DNA of 64,000 nt from Candidatus Woesearchaeota archaeon (GCA_016181305.1 JACOZN010000002.1:1-64000); one strand, 5' to 3'; positions 55,045-64,000 are shown, counted from the first letter of the stretch. Notes: generated from the letters alone by a model not told the origin. A program made the numbers and translations.

Positions 55045-55710
55045 TCACTCCACAATCTCCAGCAATTCCTTGATGTCATCTATCTCGTAATCCGCCTTTG
55101 CGCCCTTGCCTTTTGGATTGCCGTACTTGGCAAAGCATGTAAGCATTCCAAGCTTCTTAGCGCCTTTGATGTCCCTTTCAGGCCTGTCGCCAACTACAAG
55201 GCACTCGCCTGGCTTGAATTTCAGCTTTTTTAAAGCCACTTCAAAAGGCTTTATGCTCGGCTTGAACTCCTTTGTATCGTCAAAAGTCACAACAACATCA
55301 AACAAATGGTTGATTTTCATTGAAACCAGCCTTATCCATGCTTTCAAGCGGGGAGCATCTGAAACTATCGCAAGCTTTATCCCTCTTCTCTTTAACTCAA
55401 ACAAAACCTCTCCGACATGAGGATACGGCTCGAGAAAGCCTGTCCTTACTCTCCTGTAAGCCACAATGCCGCTTGCCAGTATTTCGTAATCAACTTTTTT
55501 TGTTATTTTTTTCAGGAATTTCTGGAATATTGTCTTTTCCTCCAAGCCGTACTTGTCATAAAGGGAAAAAAGCTCCTTGACTGCCTTTTCTTTCTTGACA
55601 TTAAGTCCAGCATCAATCATTGAGTAAATTGCGGCATCGCAGCTCAGCTTCTTCATAGTCATAAAGTCTATCAAGGTGTTGTCCAAGTCAAATATGACTG
55701 ATTTAATCAT
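55045..55710 (-). CDS. HAD-superfamily hydrolase
   Basis: VIFDLDNTLIDF; LAIVSDAPR; LVVGDRPERDIKGAKKLGMLTCF. Confidence 0.92.
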   Translation of the reverse strand: MIKSVIFDLDNTLIDFMTMKKLSCDAAIYSMIDAGLNVKKEKAVKELFSLYDKYGLEEKTIFQKFLKKITKKVDYEILASGIVAYRRVRTGFLEPYPHVGEVLFELKRRGIKLAIVSDAPRLKAWIRLVSMKINHLFDVVVTFDDTKEFKPSIKPFEVALKKLKFKPGECLVVGDRPERDIKGAKKLGMLTCFAKYGNPKGKGAKADYEIDDIKELLEIVE

Positions 55711-55779
55711 AAGAAAAGAGAAGTAAAGTGGTTATTTAAAGGTTTGTTGGATTTTTGAACATTGGATTCACTGTAAAAA

Positions 55780-56232
55780 TTACATAGAATAAGAGGATGC
55801 TTCTTGTCGAGTTCTTGCTGAAAAAGCCTTAGCATTAGGCAGCATTATTGCTTTTAACTCCGGTATTCCATGGTCATATCTATGATCTACTATCCTACTA
55901 AGGCTTGTTGCAAATTTAGATACTGTACTTCCCTCAAAATCTTTAAGAAGATATTCAATAGTGCCATTTTCCACATATAAAATTTGTTCATTTGGGCTAA
56001 GGTGCCCAAATCTGCCAACTACTTTTATGTCATCTCCATGTAACTTTATCCCTATAGCAACAAAACCTTTTTCATCTTCTATTAAGCGCAACATTATTTT
56101 ATCAACACTCCCATAATTCCAGAAACTTGCCGGATTCCTTTGATTTTCCTCATCATACAATCTTTTTAATATCCTAGCCTCTTCCAAAAATGTTTTAAGT
56201 TCATCCCTATTAATCACATTATCTTTTCCCAT
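55780..56232 (-). CDS. Hypothetical protein
   Basis: 150-aa ORF. Confidence 0.5.
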   Translation of the reverse strand: MGKDNVINRDELKTFLEEARILKRLYDEENQRNPASFWNYGSVDKIMLRLIEDEKGFVAIGIKLHGDDIKVVGRFGHLSPNEQILYVENGTIEYLLKDFEGSTVSKFATSLSRIVDHRYDHGIPELKAIMLPNAKAFSARTRQEASSYSM

Positions 56233-56280
56233 GAATTAAATCACCCAACCAAACTTATAGGCACTTATTTTTAAATCTTT

Positions 56281-57129
56281 TTATTTCACATTACCCTCGA
56301 AAAACTCCAAAACCCTTTCCTCATACTTTTCAGGATTTATCGAATGCGTCATTCCATGCTCTGCGTTTTCAACAATCCAAAGCTCTGCCTTTTTGTTTGC
56401 ATCATGCAGCAAATAAGCCTCTTTGACTGGAATCTGCGAGTCTTTTTCTGCATGTATCAGCAAAATCGGGATTTCCGGGTTTTTTATGCTGTCAGCAGGG
56501 CTTGCATCATCAATATTTATCCTCAAAAACAAAATCCCGTATAATTTTGTCAAATAAGCCAATGGGTATTTGAAAATAAAAAATATCCTGTACATGTGCT
56601 CAACAATATTGCTTAGTTTTGCATATGCGCTGTCAGTCACTATTGCCTTTACATTTTCATGGTTAACCATCAATGCAACCGCCCCTCCAAGGGAAAATCC
56701 ATAAAGCCCGATTTTTGTAATGTTTTTTTCTTCCTCCAGATATTCTATTGCTCCAAGCAAGTCATTTTTCTCAAGATAGCCTGCTGTTGTAATGCTGCCT
56801 TCGCTTTTGCCAAAGCTCCTGAAGTCAAACAAAAAGACATTGAAGTCTTTTGCAAGAAATTCCGCAATCCCGAGCAGATTTGCCTTGTCGGCAGGGTAGC
56901 CGTGCATTACAATGACTGTTTTCTTGGTTTTATTGTTTGGGATAAGCCATCCGCTTAATTTGATTCCATCAGTGCTTTTGAAAGTAATTTCTTCGTATTT
57001 TAATCCTAAATCAGAAGGCTCAAGGTTGGTTATTATTTTTGGCGGATGGATTGACATGAAAAACGTTAATAATGAAAATAATATGAGAAACAATAAAATA
57101 AACAGCGCAATTTTAATTGCAAGTTGCAT
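56281..57129 (-). CDS. Alpha/beta hydrolase, membrane anchored
   Basis: TVIVMHGYPADKANLLGIAEFLA; GLYGFSLGGAVALM; ENAEHGMTHSINPEKYEERVLEF. Confidence 0.9.
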   Translation of the reverse strand: MQLAIKIALFILLFLILFSLLTFFMSIHPPKIITNLEPSDLGLKYEEITFKSTDGIKLSGWLIPNNKTKKTVIVMHGYPADKANLLGIAEFLAKDFNVFLFDFRSFGKSEGSITTAGYLEKNDLLGAIEYLEEEKNITKIGLYGFSLGGAVALMVNHENVKAIVTDSAYAKLSNIVEHMYRIFFIFKYPLAYLTKLYGILFLRINIDDASPADSIKNPEIPILLIHAEKDSQIPVKEAYLLHDANKKAELWIVENAEHGMTHSINPEKYEERVLEFFEGNVK

Positions 57130-57215
57130 ATTATTCCAGTATTCTGGCTATATAAAAATATTACGAATGGATTTAAGCACAACCTTTAAAAATCGACTTC
57201 TCTACCTAAAAACTG

Positions 57216-58286
57216 ATGGAAACTCTTGAATCTATAAAGTGGCTCAAAGAGCGCAGCCTTTACGATTTGTCATCAAAAGTTGCCCTTTCGCTGAAAAAAA
57301 TATTCACCCCATGCCTTGCAGTAAAGGACGAGAAAGTGCTGATAGTTGGAGATATAGGCTATGAAAACAGGAATGTTGCGGCAGTCCTCTCAGGCGCTTA
57401 CTATCTTGCAGCAGAGCAGCTCAAATTAGACGCAAAGCTGATTTTGCAGGATGTAAAGTCAAGGGGCGACGCCTCGGACGAGAACGTTGTAAAAAATTTG
57501 GCGGAGCTTAAGCAAGGCAACATAATAATCCTGAACATGTCCGACAAGCTCGGTAACATACAGCAGCTTGGCAAGAGCTTCAGGAGATGGGTGGCAAAAA
57601 AAAGCCATAGGTTTATCTCGGCAATGTCGCTTGGAGACTTGGCAACCAGCAACATAGACCTGATACTGAAGGCAATTGACGTCAACTACAAGCCCCTGCA
57701 AACCCAGCACGAGGAGCTGAGGCAAAGGCTGGAAAAGGCAAAGGAAGTTCATATTACAACTCCTGCAGGCACTGACTTGTATTACAACAAAAGCGGGATA
57801 AAGGCGATTGCGGCTGATGGCAATTACACAATGCCCGGCACAGGAGGCAATCTGCCTGCAGGCGAGATTTACTCTCCTCCAAACGGCAAAAAAATAGAAG
57901 GAAAAGCTGTCATTGACGGCTCTTCAAGAACGCATGAGCACACCATACTCATAAGAAAGCCGATTGAATTAACCATTAAAGACGGCGAAATAGCGGAAAT
58001 CAGGGGGCATGACGAGGCAAAGCAGCTTGAAAACACTCTGAAATGGGCTGCATCTGTTGCAAAAAACCCAGGCAATGTAAGGAGAATTTGCGAGCTTGGA
58101 ATTGGCTTAAATCCAAAGGCAAGCATCATAGGCGCAATGATTGTTGACGACAAGACTTTAGGAACAGCCCACATAGGAATTGGCTCAAACTACTGGTTTG
58201 GCGGCAATATTTATGCTATAATACATTTAGACCAAGTGTTCAAGAACCCGACAATTTATCTCGATGGAGAACTACTGAAGATATAG
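57216..58286 (+). CDS. M29-like aminopeptidase
   Basis: GNVRRICELGIGLNPKASIIGAMIVDDKTLGTAHIGIGSNYWFGG...IHLDQVFKNPTIYLDGELL. Confidence 0.82.
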   Translation: METLESIKWLKERSLYDLSSKVALSLKKIFTPCLAVKDEKVLIVGDIGYENRNVAAVLSGAYYLAAEQLKLDAKLILQDVKSRGDASDENVVKNLAELKQGNIIILNMSDKLGNIQQLGKSFRRWVAKKSHRFISAMSLGDLATSNIDLILKAIDVNYKPLQTQHEELRQRLEKAKEVHITTPAGTDLYYNKSGIKAIAADGNYTMPGTGGNLPAGEIYSPPNGKKIEGKAVIDGSSRTHEHTILIRKPIELTIKDGEIAEIRGHDEAKQLENTLKWAASVAKNPGNVRRICELGIGLNPKASIIGAMIVDDKTLGTAHIGIGSNYWFGGNIYAIIHLDQVFKNPTIYLDGELLKI

Positions 58287-58531
58287 AGAACTTTGAATAA
58301 TTCATTATTTTTCCAATTCACTTGAAAATCTTTATTTTCAAGCTAAGCAATTCCTTGGAATTGCGAGGTGTTCGAAAATGCAAAGCATTTTCGACATTCC
58401 CAAAAATTGCATAGAAATTTTTTAGGACATTCAAAGTTCTCTTAGAGAATACTCCAAAATTTTTGATTTTGGAGTTCCCAAAAATGCATTAGGCATTTTT
58501 TAGGATTTGATAATATTTCAAAATTCTCTAT
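58283..58531. repeat. Intergenic cluster of short perfect hairpins with enclosing inverted repeats
   Basis: CTTGAAAAT-cttt-ATTTTCAAG(58321-58342); GCAATTCC/GGAATTGC(58347-58364); TCGAAAATGC-aaa-GCATTTTCGA(58372-58394); ACTCCAAAAT-ttttg-ATTTTGGAGT(58451-58475); AGAGAACTTTGAAT(58285-58298)/ATTCAAAGTTCTCT(58429-58442); AGAGAAT(58444-58450)/ATTCTCT(58523-58529). Confidence 0.9.
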
Positions 58532-58791
58532 AGCTACTCTTCCTCTTCCAAATCCTGCATCCATTTTGGCAGCTCTACATCAGGGTATTTCTTGTCAGAA
58601 CCCTCAAAATAAGCTCCTTTTTCCTTCAGCCTCTCCATAACCCAGGTATAGCTTGCGAAATATTTAAAGATTGTTTAGTAAGCCTTAGTGACTACATCAG
58701 AAATTTTCACTACACTGCCTAAACAAAAGAAAAGTATTAAAAGAAAGGGTAAAAACAAGGAATATGCCAAATAGCAGATATTAATCAAAAA

Positions 58792-59136
58792 ATGCCGTAC
58801 AAACAGGCGATATTGGTAAGGGAAGACCTGAAGCTGCCTAAGGGAAAACTGGCTGCTCAGTCAAGCCACGCTTCTGTAGATGCAACTTTGAAGTCAGACA
58901 AAAAGGTTGTTGATGCTTGGAAAATGGGCGGCGGCAAAAAGGTTGTTTTGAAAGTCAATGACGAAAGGGAATTATTGAAATACAAGCAGACTGCTGAAGA
59001 TTACGGGCTGAGAACAGCCTTGATAACAGATGCAGGGCATACTGTTTTAGAGCCCGGAACTATAACCTGCTTGGGGATAGGCCCTGACTTGGAAGAGAAG
59101 ATTGACAAGGTTACAGGAAAGCTCAGGATGATGTAG
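58792..59136 (+). CDS. pth2: Peptidyl-tRNA hydrolase Pth2
   Basis: YKQAILVREDLKLPKGKLAAQSSHASV...TCLGIGPDLEEKIDKVTGKL. Confidence 0.95.
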   Translation: MPYKQAILVREDLKLPKGKLAAQSSHASVDATLKSDKKVVDAWKMGGGKKVVLKVNDERELLKYKQTAEDYGLRTALITDAGHTVLEPGTITCLGIGPDLEEKIDKVTGKLRMM

Positions 59137-59175
59137 GTTAATTTTAAATAGTCTCTATTTTTTCTTTGCCCTAGT

Positions 59176-59315
59176 GGGCCCATAGCTCAGCCTGGTAGCC
59201 GCCAATTATCAGATTGGCTTGCTGGGCAATTAGAGCGACGGTCTTATATGGCTTTGCTCTAAGCACAAAAGACTAAGTGAGCCGTAGGTCGAGGGTTCAA
59301 AGCCCTTTGGGCCCA
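59176..59315 (+). tRNA. tRNA with anticodon UAU (Ile-like) and introns in the D-loop and anticodon loop
   Basis: Acceptor GGGCCCA/TGGGCCC + A73; D-stem GCTC(59185-59188)/GAGC(59233-59236) with about 35-nt insertion 59198-59232; anticodon stem ACGGT(59238-59242)/GCCGT(59281-59285), loop CTTATA+31-nt intron(59249-59279)+A; T-arm GAGGG-TTCAAAG-CCCTT. Confidence 0.78.
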
Positions 59316-59320
59316 TTACT

Positions 59321-59467
59321 GCTCCCGTGGTGTAGTCCGGATTAAGGAAGTCCACATATGTGGTTGTTCTTTAAGGATAACCAAGCATTTCGGATTTTCG
59401 ATCCGAAGACCTGGGTTCAAATTGCAGAACGCGAGCATGCGGCTGCATGTAAGTCCCGGCGGGAGCA
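59321..59467 (+). tRNA. tRNA-Glu(UUC) with introns in the D-loop and T-loop
   Basis: Acceptor GCTCCCG/CGGGAGC + A73; anticodon arm TCGGA-TTTTCGA-TCCGA(59390-59406); D-loop insertion about 59341-59380; T-stem CTGGG(59411-59415)/CCCGG(59455-59459) with insertion about 59422-59453. Confidence 0.85.
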
Positions 59468-59556
59468 TTAAATTTTACTTCTATTAAGTAATTACATATT
59501 GAGGATAGGAAGATTTATAAACACTAATCCTCATAAAATTAAAAGATAGTAGGAAA

Positions 59557-60369
59557 ATGCCAAAAAAAGAGGCTAAGGCAGAAGAAAGCAAAGAAAGTCA
59601 TAAGCATAACTGGTTACATTTTCTGGTTGTTTTGATTATTGCTATAGTGATATTACTAATTTTTACAAATGGTTTTTCTTTAGGAACAGCAAGTGCAGTG
59701 CGTAGTGGCGGAGGAACAAAAAAATCCAGCTTGCCTGATTTGATAACCTCAGGAGCAACTTTGCAAAATGTACAAAAAAAATTAATAGAAGATAAATTAT
59801 TTTTTCATATACAAGAAGGTATGGGTGTTGCAAATATGGGCGGTGCAAGATCAAAAGCATCCGTTCTTCGTGCTGGTATAATAGGTGATTCGCTACAAAA
59901 TGTTAGAGCAACAGTGTCTTATTTAGATTCGACTGGAAAACTTGTTACAAGTGCTACAACGCAATACCTCACCTTAACTAATAACGGTGCATATATTGAC
60001 ATTCCTGTGGATCCTTTAATGCCATATGATAAATATAAATGGGGCGACAATTTTGCTGTCCTTTTCTTAGATGTTCCTATAAACATGCCTCCTCCTGATG
60101 GGGCAGTTACTGAAACAAGATTCACCCTTTTCGGTGACGCCGATGTAACTAAAGTTGTGACTGAATCAAGTGAAATTAATAACTATATAGAACAAGGTTA
60201 TATTTTCCGCTGTGCTTTTCAGGGTGATGACCTTTCTGTTTATCCTTATGCCCCTACTTGTTGCTTGCACAGAGTTGATCCTTCATCACCTAGGTATATT
60301 ATATATGGAACATATTACTGCGAAGATTTTCCCCCTTATAATCCTTTATATGTACCTGCTTCAGGATGA
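59557..60369 (+). CDS. Single-TM secreted-domain hypothetical protein
   Basis: NWLHFLVVLIIAIVILLIFTNGFSLG anchor. Confidence 0.6.
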   Translation: MPKKEAKAEESKESHKHNWLHFLVVLIIAIVILLIFTNGFSLGTASAVRSGGGTKKSSLPDLITSGATLQNVQKKLIEDKLFFHIQEGMGVANMGGARSKASVLRAGIIGDSLQNVRATVSYLDSTGKLVTSATTQYLTLTNNGAYIDIPVDPLMPYDKYKWGDNFAVLFLDVPINMPPPDGAVTETRFTLFGDADVTKVVTESSEINNYIEQGYIFRCAFQGDDLSVYPYAPTCCLHRVDPSSPRYIIYGTYYCEDFPPYNPLYVPASG

Positions 60370-60605
60370 TTGATTATACTAAGATTATACTAAACTACAC
60401 TCTCGTTGCATCCCGCAGTTTATTAAATACAACAATCAATTCATCAAATAAACCGTAATGTCGATATTTATTCTCAGCACAAAATATTTTATCCCAAAAA
60501 AGTATCAAAATAGTACTATACTCGGCGGGAGCATTTTTATTTCTGGCTCAATTCGGGAATAAATATGGAAAACCTATAAATACCAAATCGACATCTTAAT
60601 TTAAT

Positions 60606-61085
60606 ATGAAAACCGAAAAAGCTACTTTTGCAGCAGGATGCTTCTGGCAGGTTGAAGAGGCATTCAGCAAAGTCAACGGAGTTGTAAGCACAATGGCTGG
60701 CTACACAGGCGGCAATGTTAAAAATCCAACCTATGAGAAAGTGTGCACTGATGCAACAGGGCATGCAGAGGCAGTCCATGTTGAATTCAACCCAGGCAAA
60801 GTTTCTTATGAAGAGCTTTTGGATGTGTTCTGGGGCATTCACGACCCCACACAATTAAACAGGCAAGGGCCTGATGTTGGCACTGAATACCGCTCGGCAA
60901 TATTCTACCACAATGAAAAGCAAAAGAAGGCTGCAATTGCCTCAAAAGAAAAGCTTGAAAAATCAGGCAAGTTTAAAAATCCGATTGTTACAGCGATAGT
61001 TCCAATATCAGAATTCTACAAGGCAGAGGAATACCATCAGAAGTATCTGGAGAAGAGAAAATCAAGGATTTTTAATTTGTTTTGA
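60606..61085 (+). CDS. msrA: Peptide methionine sulfoxide reductase MsrA
   Basis: [54 protein letters not shown]. Confidence 0.97.
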   Translation: MKTEKATFAAGCFWQVEEAFSKVNGVVSTMAGYTGGNVKNPTYEKVCTDATGHAEAVHVEFNPGKVSYEELLDVFWGIHDPTQLNRQGPDVGTEYRSAIFYHNEKQKKAAIASKEKLEKSGKFKNPIVTAIVPISEFYKAEEYHQKYLEKRKSRIFNLF

Positions 61086-61091
61086 TTCAAA

Positions 61092-61400
61092 ATGCAGAAA
61101 TCATTCAATCAAAAAATATGGAACTTAACTACAAAGATACCAAAAGGCAAAGTCACTACCTATAAGATTCTTGCAGAAGCGCTTGGCACAAAAGCCTACA
61201 GGGCAGTCGGGCATGCAATGGCAAAAAATCCCTATGCTCCAAAAGTGCCGTGTCATCGTGTCGTTAATTCCAATGGAGAAGTCGGCAATTACTCGGGCAA
61301 AGGCGGAAAAAAAGGAAAGATAAGAATGCTGGAAAAGGAAGGGATTAAAATTAAAAATAATAGAATTGTTGATTTTGAGAAATATCTACTTAATGTGTAG
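61092..61400 (+). CDS. O6-alkylguanine-DNA alkyltransferase domain protein
   Basis: IPKGKVTTYKILAEALGTKAYRAVGHAMAKNPYAPKVPCHRVVNSNGEVGNYSGG-like; PCHRV. Confidence 0.92.
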   Translation: MQKSFNQKIWNLTTKIPKGKVTTYKILAEALGTKAYRAVGHAMAKNPYAPKVPCHRVVNSNGEVGNYSGKGGKKGKIRMLEKEGIKIKNNRIVDFEKYLLNV

Positions 61401-61644
61401 TAACAAGCTGTTCATATTGGGGTTTAATTAATTCATCATATAGCCTTGCCATTTCATCTTTTCTTTCCGTAACGCGCTTGAGACTATAATATCTAATAGG
61501 AAATCTTTCATTAACTTTAGGTGATATGACATCTTCAAATATATCAAGAACCTCCATTGCTTCCCTAGTGTAACCCAGTTTTCTAAGTTTTAGATTCAAT
61601 TGAAGTAATTTATCAGAAGCACCTAAACATTGAGTTTCTATCAT
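61390..61644 (-). CDS. Hypothetical protein
   Basis: 84-aa ORF. Confidence 0.45.
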   Translation of the reverse strand: MIETQCLGASDKLLQLNLKLRKLGYTREAMEVLDIFEDVISPKVNERFPIRYYSLKRVTERKDEMARLYDELIKPQYEQLVTTH

Positions 61645-61660
61645 TTTAAAAAACCTAAAA

Positions 61661-62562
61661 TTATCTCTTCTTCTTTTTCTTGGTTTTCTTTATCTCGTCT
61701 TCCAGGTCAAGCTCGTCCAAAAGCTCTTTGTACCTGTTCCTTATTGTGACTTCTGTCACTCCTGCCACGTCTGCAACTTCCCTTTGCGTTCTTCGTACAA
61801 AGCAGCAGCCGCAATTCCGGTTGGCCCTCTTCCAGATGTCAACTCAGCCTTCTGGGCACTTTCAAGAATTTCAATTGACTTGCTTTGTGTTTCCGCGCTC
61901 AGCTTCAATGCAGATGCAAACCTTGCAATATAATCAGCTGGGTTTGACGGCAATATTGTAATGCCAAGCTCCCTTGTGACAAACCTGTAAGTCCTTCCGA
62001 CTTCCTTCTTTTCAATGCCGGAAGCCTCGCTTAGCTCATCCAAAGTCCTTGGAACGTCATGCCTTCTGCAGGCAGCGTACAAAGCCCCTGCAACAACGCT
62101 TTCCATGCTTCTTCCCCTCACAAGCCCCCTCTGTACTGCAAGAGTGTAAATCCTTGCAGATTCCTCTTCCACTGACTTAGGCAATTTCAAGTATGAAGAA
62201 ACCCTTTTTAATTCTGCAAGAGCAAGCTTCAAGTTCCTTTCAATGGCTGTGCTTATCCTGTACTGCCACTTCCTTAACCTGAAGAATTTGTTCCTGTCTT
62301 TTCCGCCAAGCTTGAACAAGTCTGCCTTTTGCCCGACTTCTGTTCCCAAGCCCTGGTCGTACTGAGTGTAAGTCATTGGAGCGCCTGACCTTCTTCTTTT
62401 CTCTCCTTCTTCTGAGTCAAACTCCCTCCATTCCTGCGAGAAGTCAACCATTTTTTCCTCTATAACAAGCCCGCAGTCCCTGCATATAATCTCGCCCCTA
62501 TCGCGATTCCAAGAAAGGTTTATTCCGCCGCATTCCGGGCATTTCTTTACTAGTTCTGGCAT
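61661..62562 (-). CDS. tfb: Transcription initiation factor TFB with a C-terminal frame disruption
   Basis: [33 protein letters not shown]; cyclin repeats. ORF stops at 61756 but the adjacent frame continues [43 protein letters not shown] to 61661. Confidence 0.9.
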
Positions 62563-62694
62563 TTTAGTTCACCTGCAATAGCTCTATAACAAGCTTTATT
62601 AACACCCTTTTACCCCCAAATTAAAACCATAAGTCGATAACTATGGTAAGATTTATAAAGAAGTAATAATAGGTTATATATAAAGCTTTCGGTT

Positions 62695-62744
62695 CAACCG
62701 CGAAATCGGTTGACGCTTTAATCAAGTTGGGCATAAAGCCCAAC
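62695..62744 (+). promoter_or_regulatory. 5'-leader hairpins upstream of Trm112-like gene
   Basis: CAACCG-cgaaat-CGGTTG(62695-62712) and GTTGGGC-ataaa-GCCCAAC(62726-62744). Confidence 0.55.
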
Positions 62745-62748
62745 GGAT

Positions 62749-62937
62749 GTGAAAATGTCACAAACAAAGCCAAAAAGCACTGAATATCCCATCCCAAAGG
62801 ACTTATTCGAAATTCTAGCCTGTCCGCTCTGCAAAGCGGATTTGGAGTACGCTAAAGGCAGGAAAGGCTTGGTTTGCTCTAAATGCAGTGCAAAGTACCC
62901 GATTGAAGATGGGATTCCCGTGATGATGGCTAAGTAA
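62749..62937 (+). CDS. Trm112-like zinc-binding protein
   Basis: LFEILACPLCKADLEYAKGRKGLVCSKCSAKYPIEDGIPVMM. Confidence 0.9.
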   Translation: MKMSQTKPKSTEYPIPKDLFEILACPLCKADLEYAKGRKGLVCSKCSAKYPIEDGIPVMMAK

Positions 62938-63000
62938 ACAAGGTTTTGATGTTGAATTTTTCACTTAAATTTTTATAGGATTCTGCCATACCTTTTTAAC

Positions 63001-63957
63001 ATGAAGGACAGGTATATTTTCGGGGGCGGCGACTCAGACGGCTTGCTTGGAATATCAGCCATTCTTAGCACAATAGGTGACGCGTTCTTTTCATTTACGT
63101 CGCCAAGAACCCTCCATACAGAAATCAATAACTTCGTAAGGGGAGCAAGCGGCAGGATTTACATAGTTGACCTTGCGCTGGATCAATCAACTTACAGGGA
63201 TTTGCTTAGGGAAATAGAATCCCTCAGGGGGTTCAGGACATATTTTTTTGACCAGCATAATCTGCCTAGGGGAGTTTCTATGGAAAAGCTGCCATTCACA
63301 AAAATTTCTATTGATGATAAAGTATCAAGCTGTGAGAACGCATATGTTGAAACAGGCTGCGAACTTGATGTTATTGTGCCTGCTGTTGCATCAATCAACG
63401 ACGGCTTCAAAAGCACAGAACTTATAAGGGCTGCCGAGAAAAAGCATGGTGAAAGGCTATACAGAAACGCAGAAACATTAAAATTTGGCCTAGCTTTTAA
63501 CATCAAAGATAACAAGTTTAAGCGAGAACTGGTTTACGCAATAAGAGAAGGAGAATACCCTGAGTCAATACCTGAACTGGTCAGTAGATATGAGCAAGGG
63601 CTTATAAGGTGGGGAGAGATAAAGCGCATGGCAGAATCAAGGGTTAAGACTGCCGAAAAGCTGGCATACGGGTTTTTTCCAAATTTAAGGGGGGGCTATG
63701 CCAACATGCTCGCAGGCTATTTAGCTGAAATAGGAAAAAAGCCCGTAGGTATTTCAATTTTGGAAACTGACAGAGTGCTTCAAAAAATCAATGTTATATC
63801 CAATAACCCTTTAATTAATTTAGGACAGGTTGTGCACGATATTGCTATAGCATTCGGAGGGGCAGGGGGCGGCAGCACGTCAAGCGCAGGCGCAACAATA
63901 AACAAGAGGTACACCCCTGATTTTCTGAAAAGATTAGATGTTAAATTAGGCGGCTAA
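63001..63957 (+). CDS. DHH/DHHA1-superfamily phosphoesterase-like protein
   Basis: IFGGGDSDGLLGISAIL; IYIVDLALDQ; FFDQHNLP; C-terminal AFGGAGGGSTSSAGATI. Confidence 0.75.
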   Translation: MKDRYIFGGGDSDGLLGISAILSTIGDAFFSFTSPRTLHTEINNFVRGASGRIYIVDLALDQSTYRDLLREIESLRGFRTYFFDQHNLPRGVSMEKLPFTKISIDDKVSSCENAYVETGCELDVIVPAVASINDGFKSTELIRAAEKKHGERLYRNAETLKFGLAFNIKDNKFKRELVYAIREGEYPESIPELVSRYEQGLIRWGEIKRMAESRVKTAEKLAYGFFPNLRGGYANMLAGYLAEIGKKPVGISILETDRVLQKINVISNNPLINLGQVVHDIAIAFGGAGGGSTSSAGATINKRYTPDFLKRLDVKLGG

Positions 63958-64000
63958 TAATCAATAAATTTATATTGAATAATGAGATTTTTCTTTATGC

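Noticed and set aside
61680-61961. Plus-strand ORF over the TFB 3' end
   Set aside because: Antisense to the TFB gene; no supporting motif.

Overview
This 64 kb window looks like the chromosome of an AT-rich DPANN-type archaeon. That placement is an inference from the informational genes: the EF-2 C-terminus with an intact diphthamide loop, EF-1alpha, uS10, eS8, aIF1A, an Sm-like protein, eL37, TFB and Pth2. The gene islands are: (i) a peptide-maturation/secretion-like region (about 7.8-23.3 kb), with two HxsD-like proteins, an HxsB-like protein that has lost its radical-SAM CxxxCxxC motif, a Cys/Gly-repeat peptide with a Cys-free leader, two related HExxH metallopeptidase genes (one Tat-like), a substrate-binding protein, an intact radical SAM/SPASM enzyme, a glycosyltransferase, a PQQ-alcohol-dehydrogenase-like propeller and a giant Cys-rich MopE-like secreted protein; (ii) an archaeal type IV pilus locus (about 23.3-32.6 kb); (iii) an APC permease-methyltransferase fusion; (iv) SppA and a bacterial-type LspA. 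The most distinctive non-coding observations are four tRNA genes (Ser-GGA, Leu-UAG, Ile-UAU, Glu-UUC) that only fold after removing introns at non-canonical positions (D-loop, T-loop, anticodon stem), and a recurrent class of intergenic clusters of short perfect hairpins, many with 3-nt loops. One hairpin cluster sits at the start of the eL37 gene, flanked by a 9-bp direct repeat. No searches or folding programs were run. Homology calls rest on recognition of motifs.
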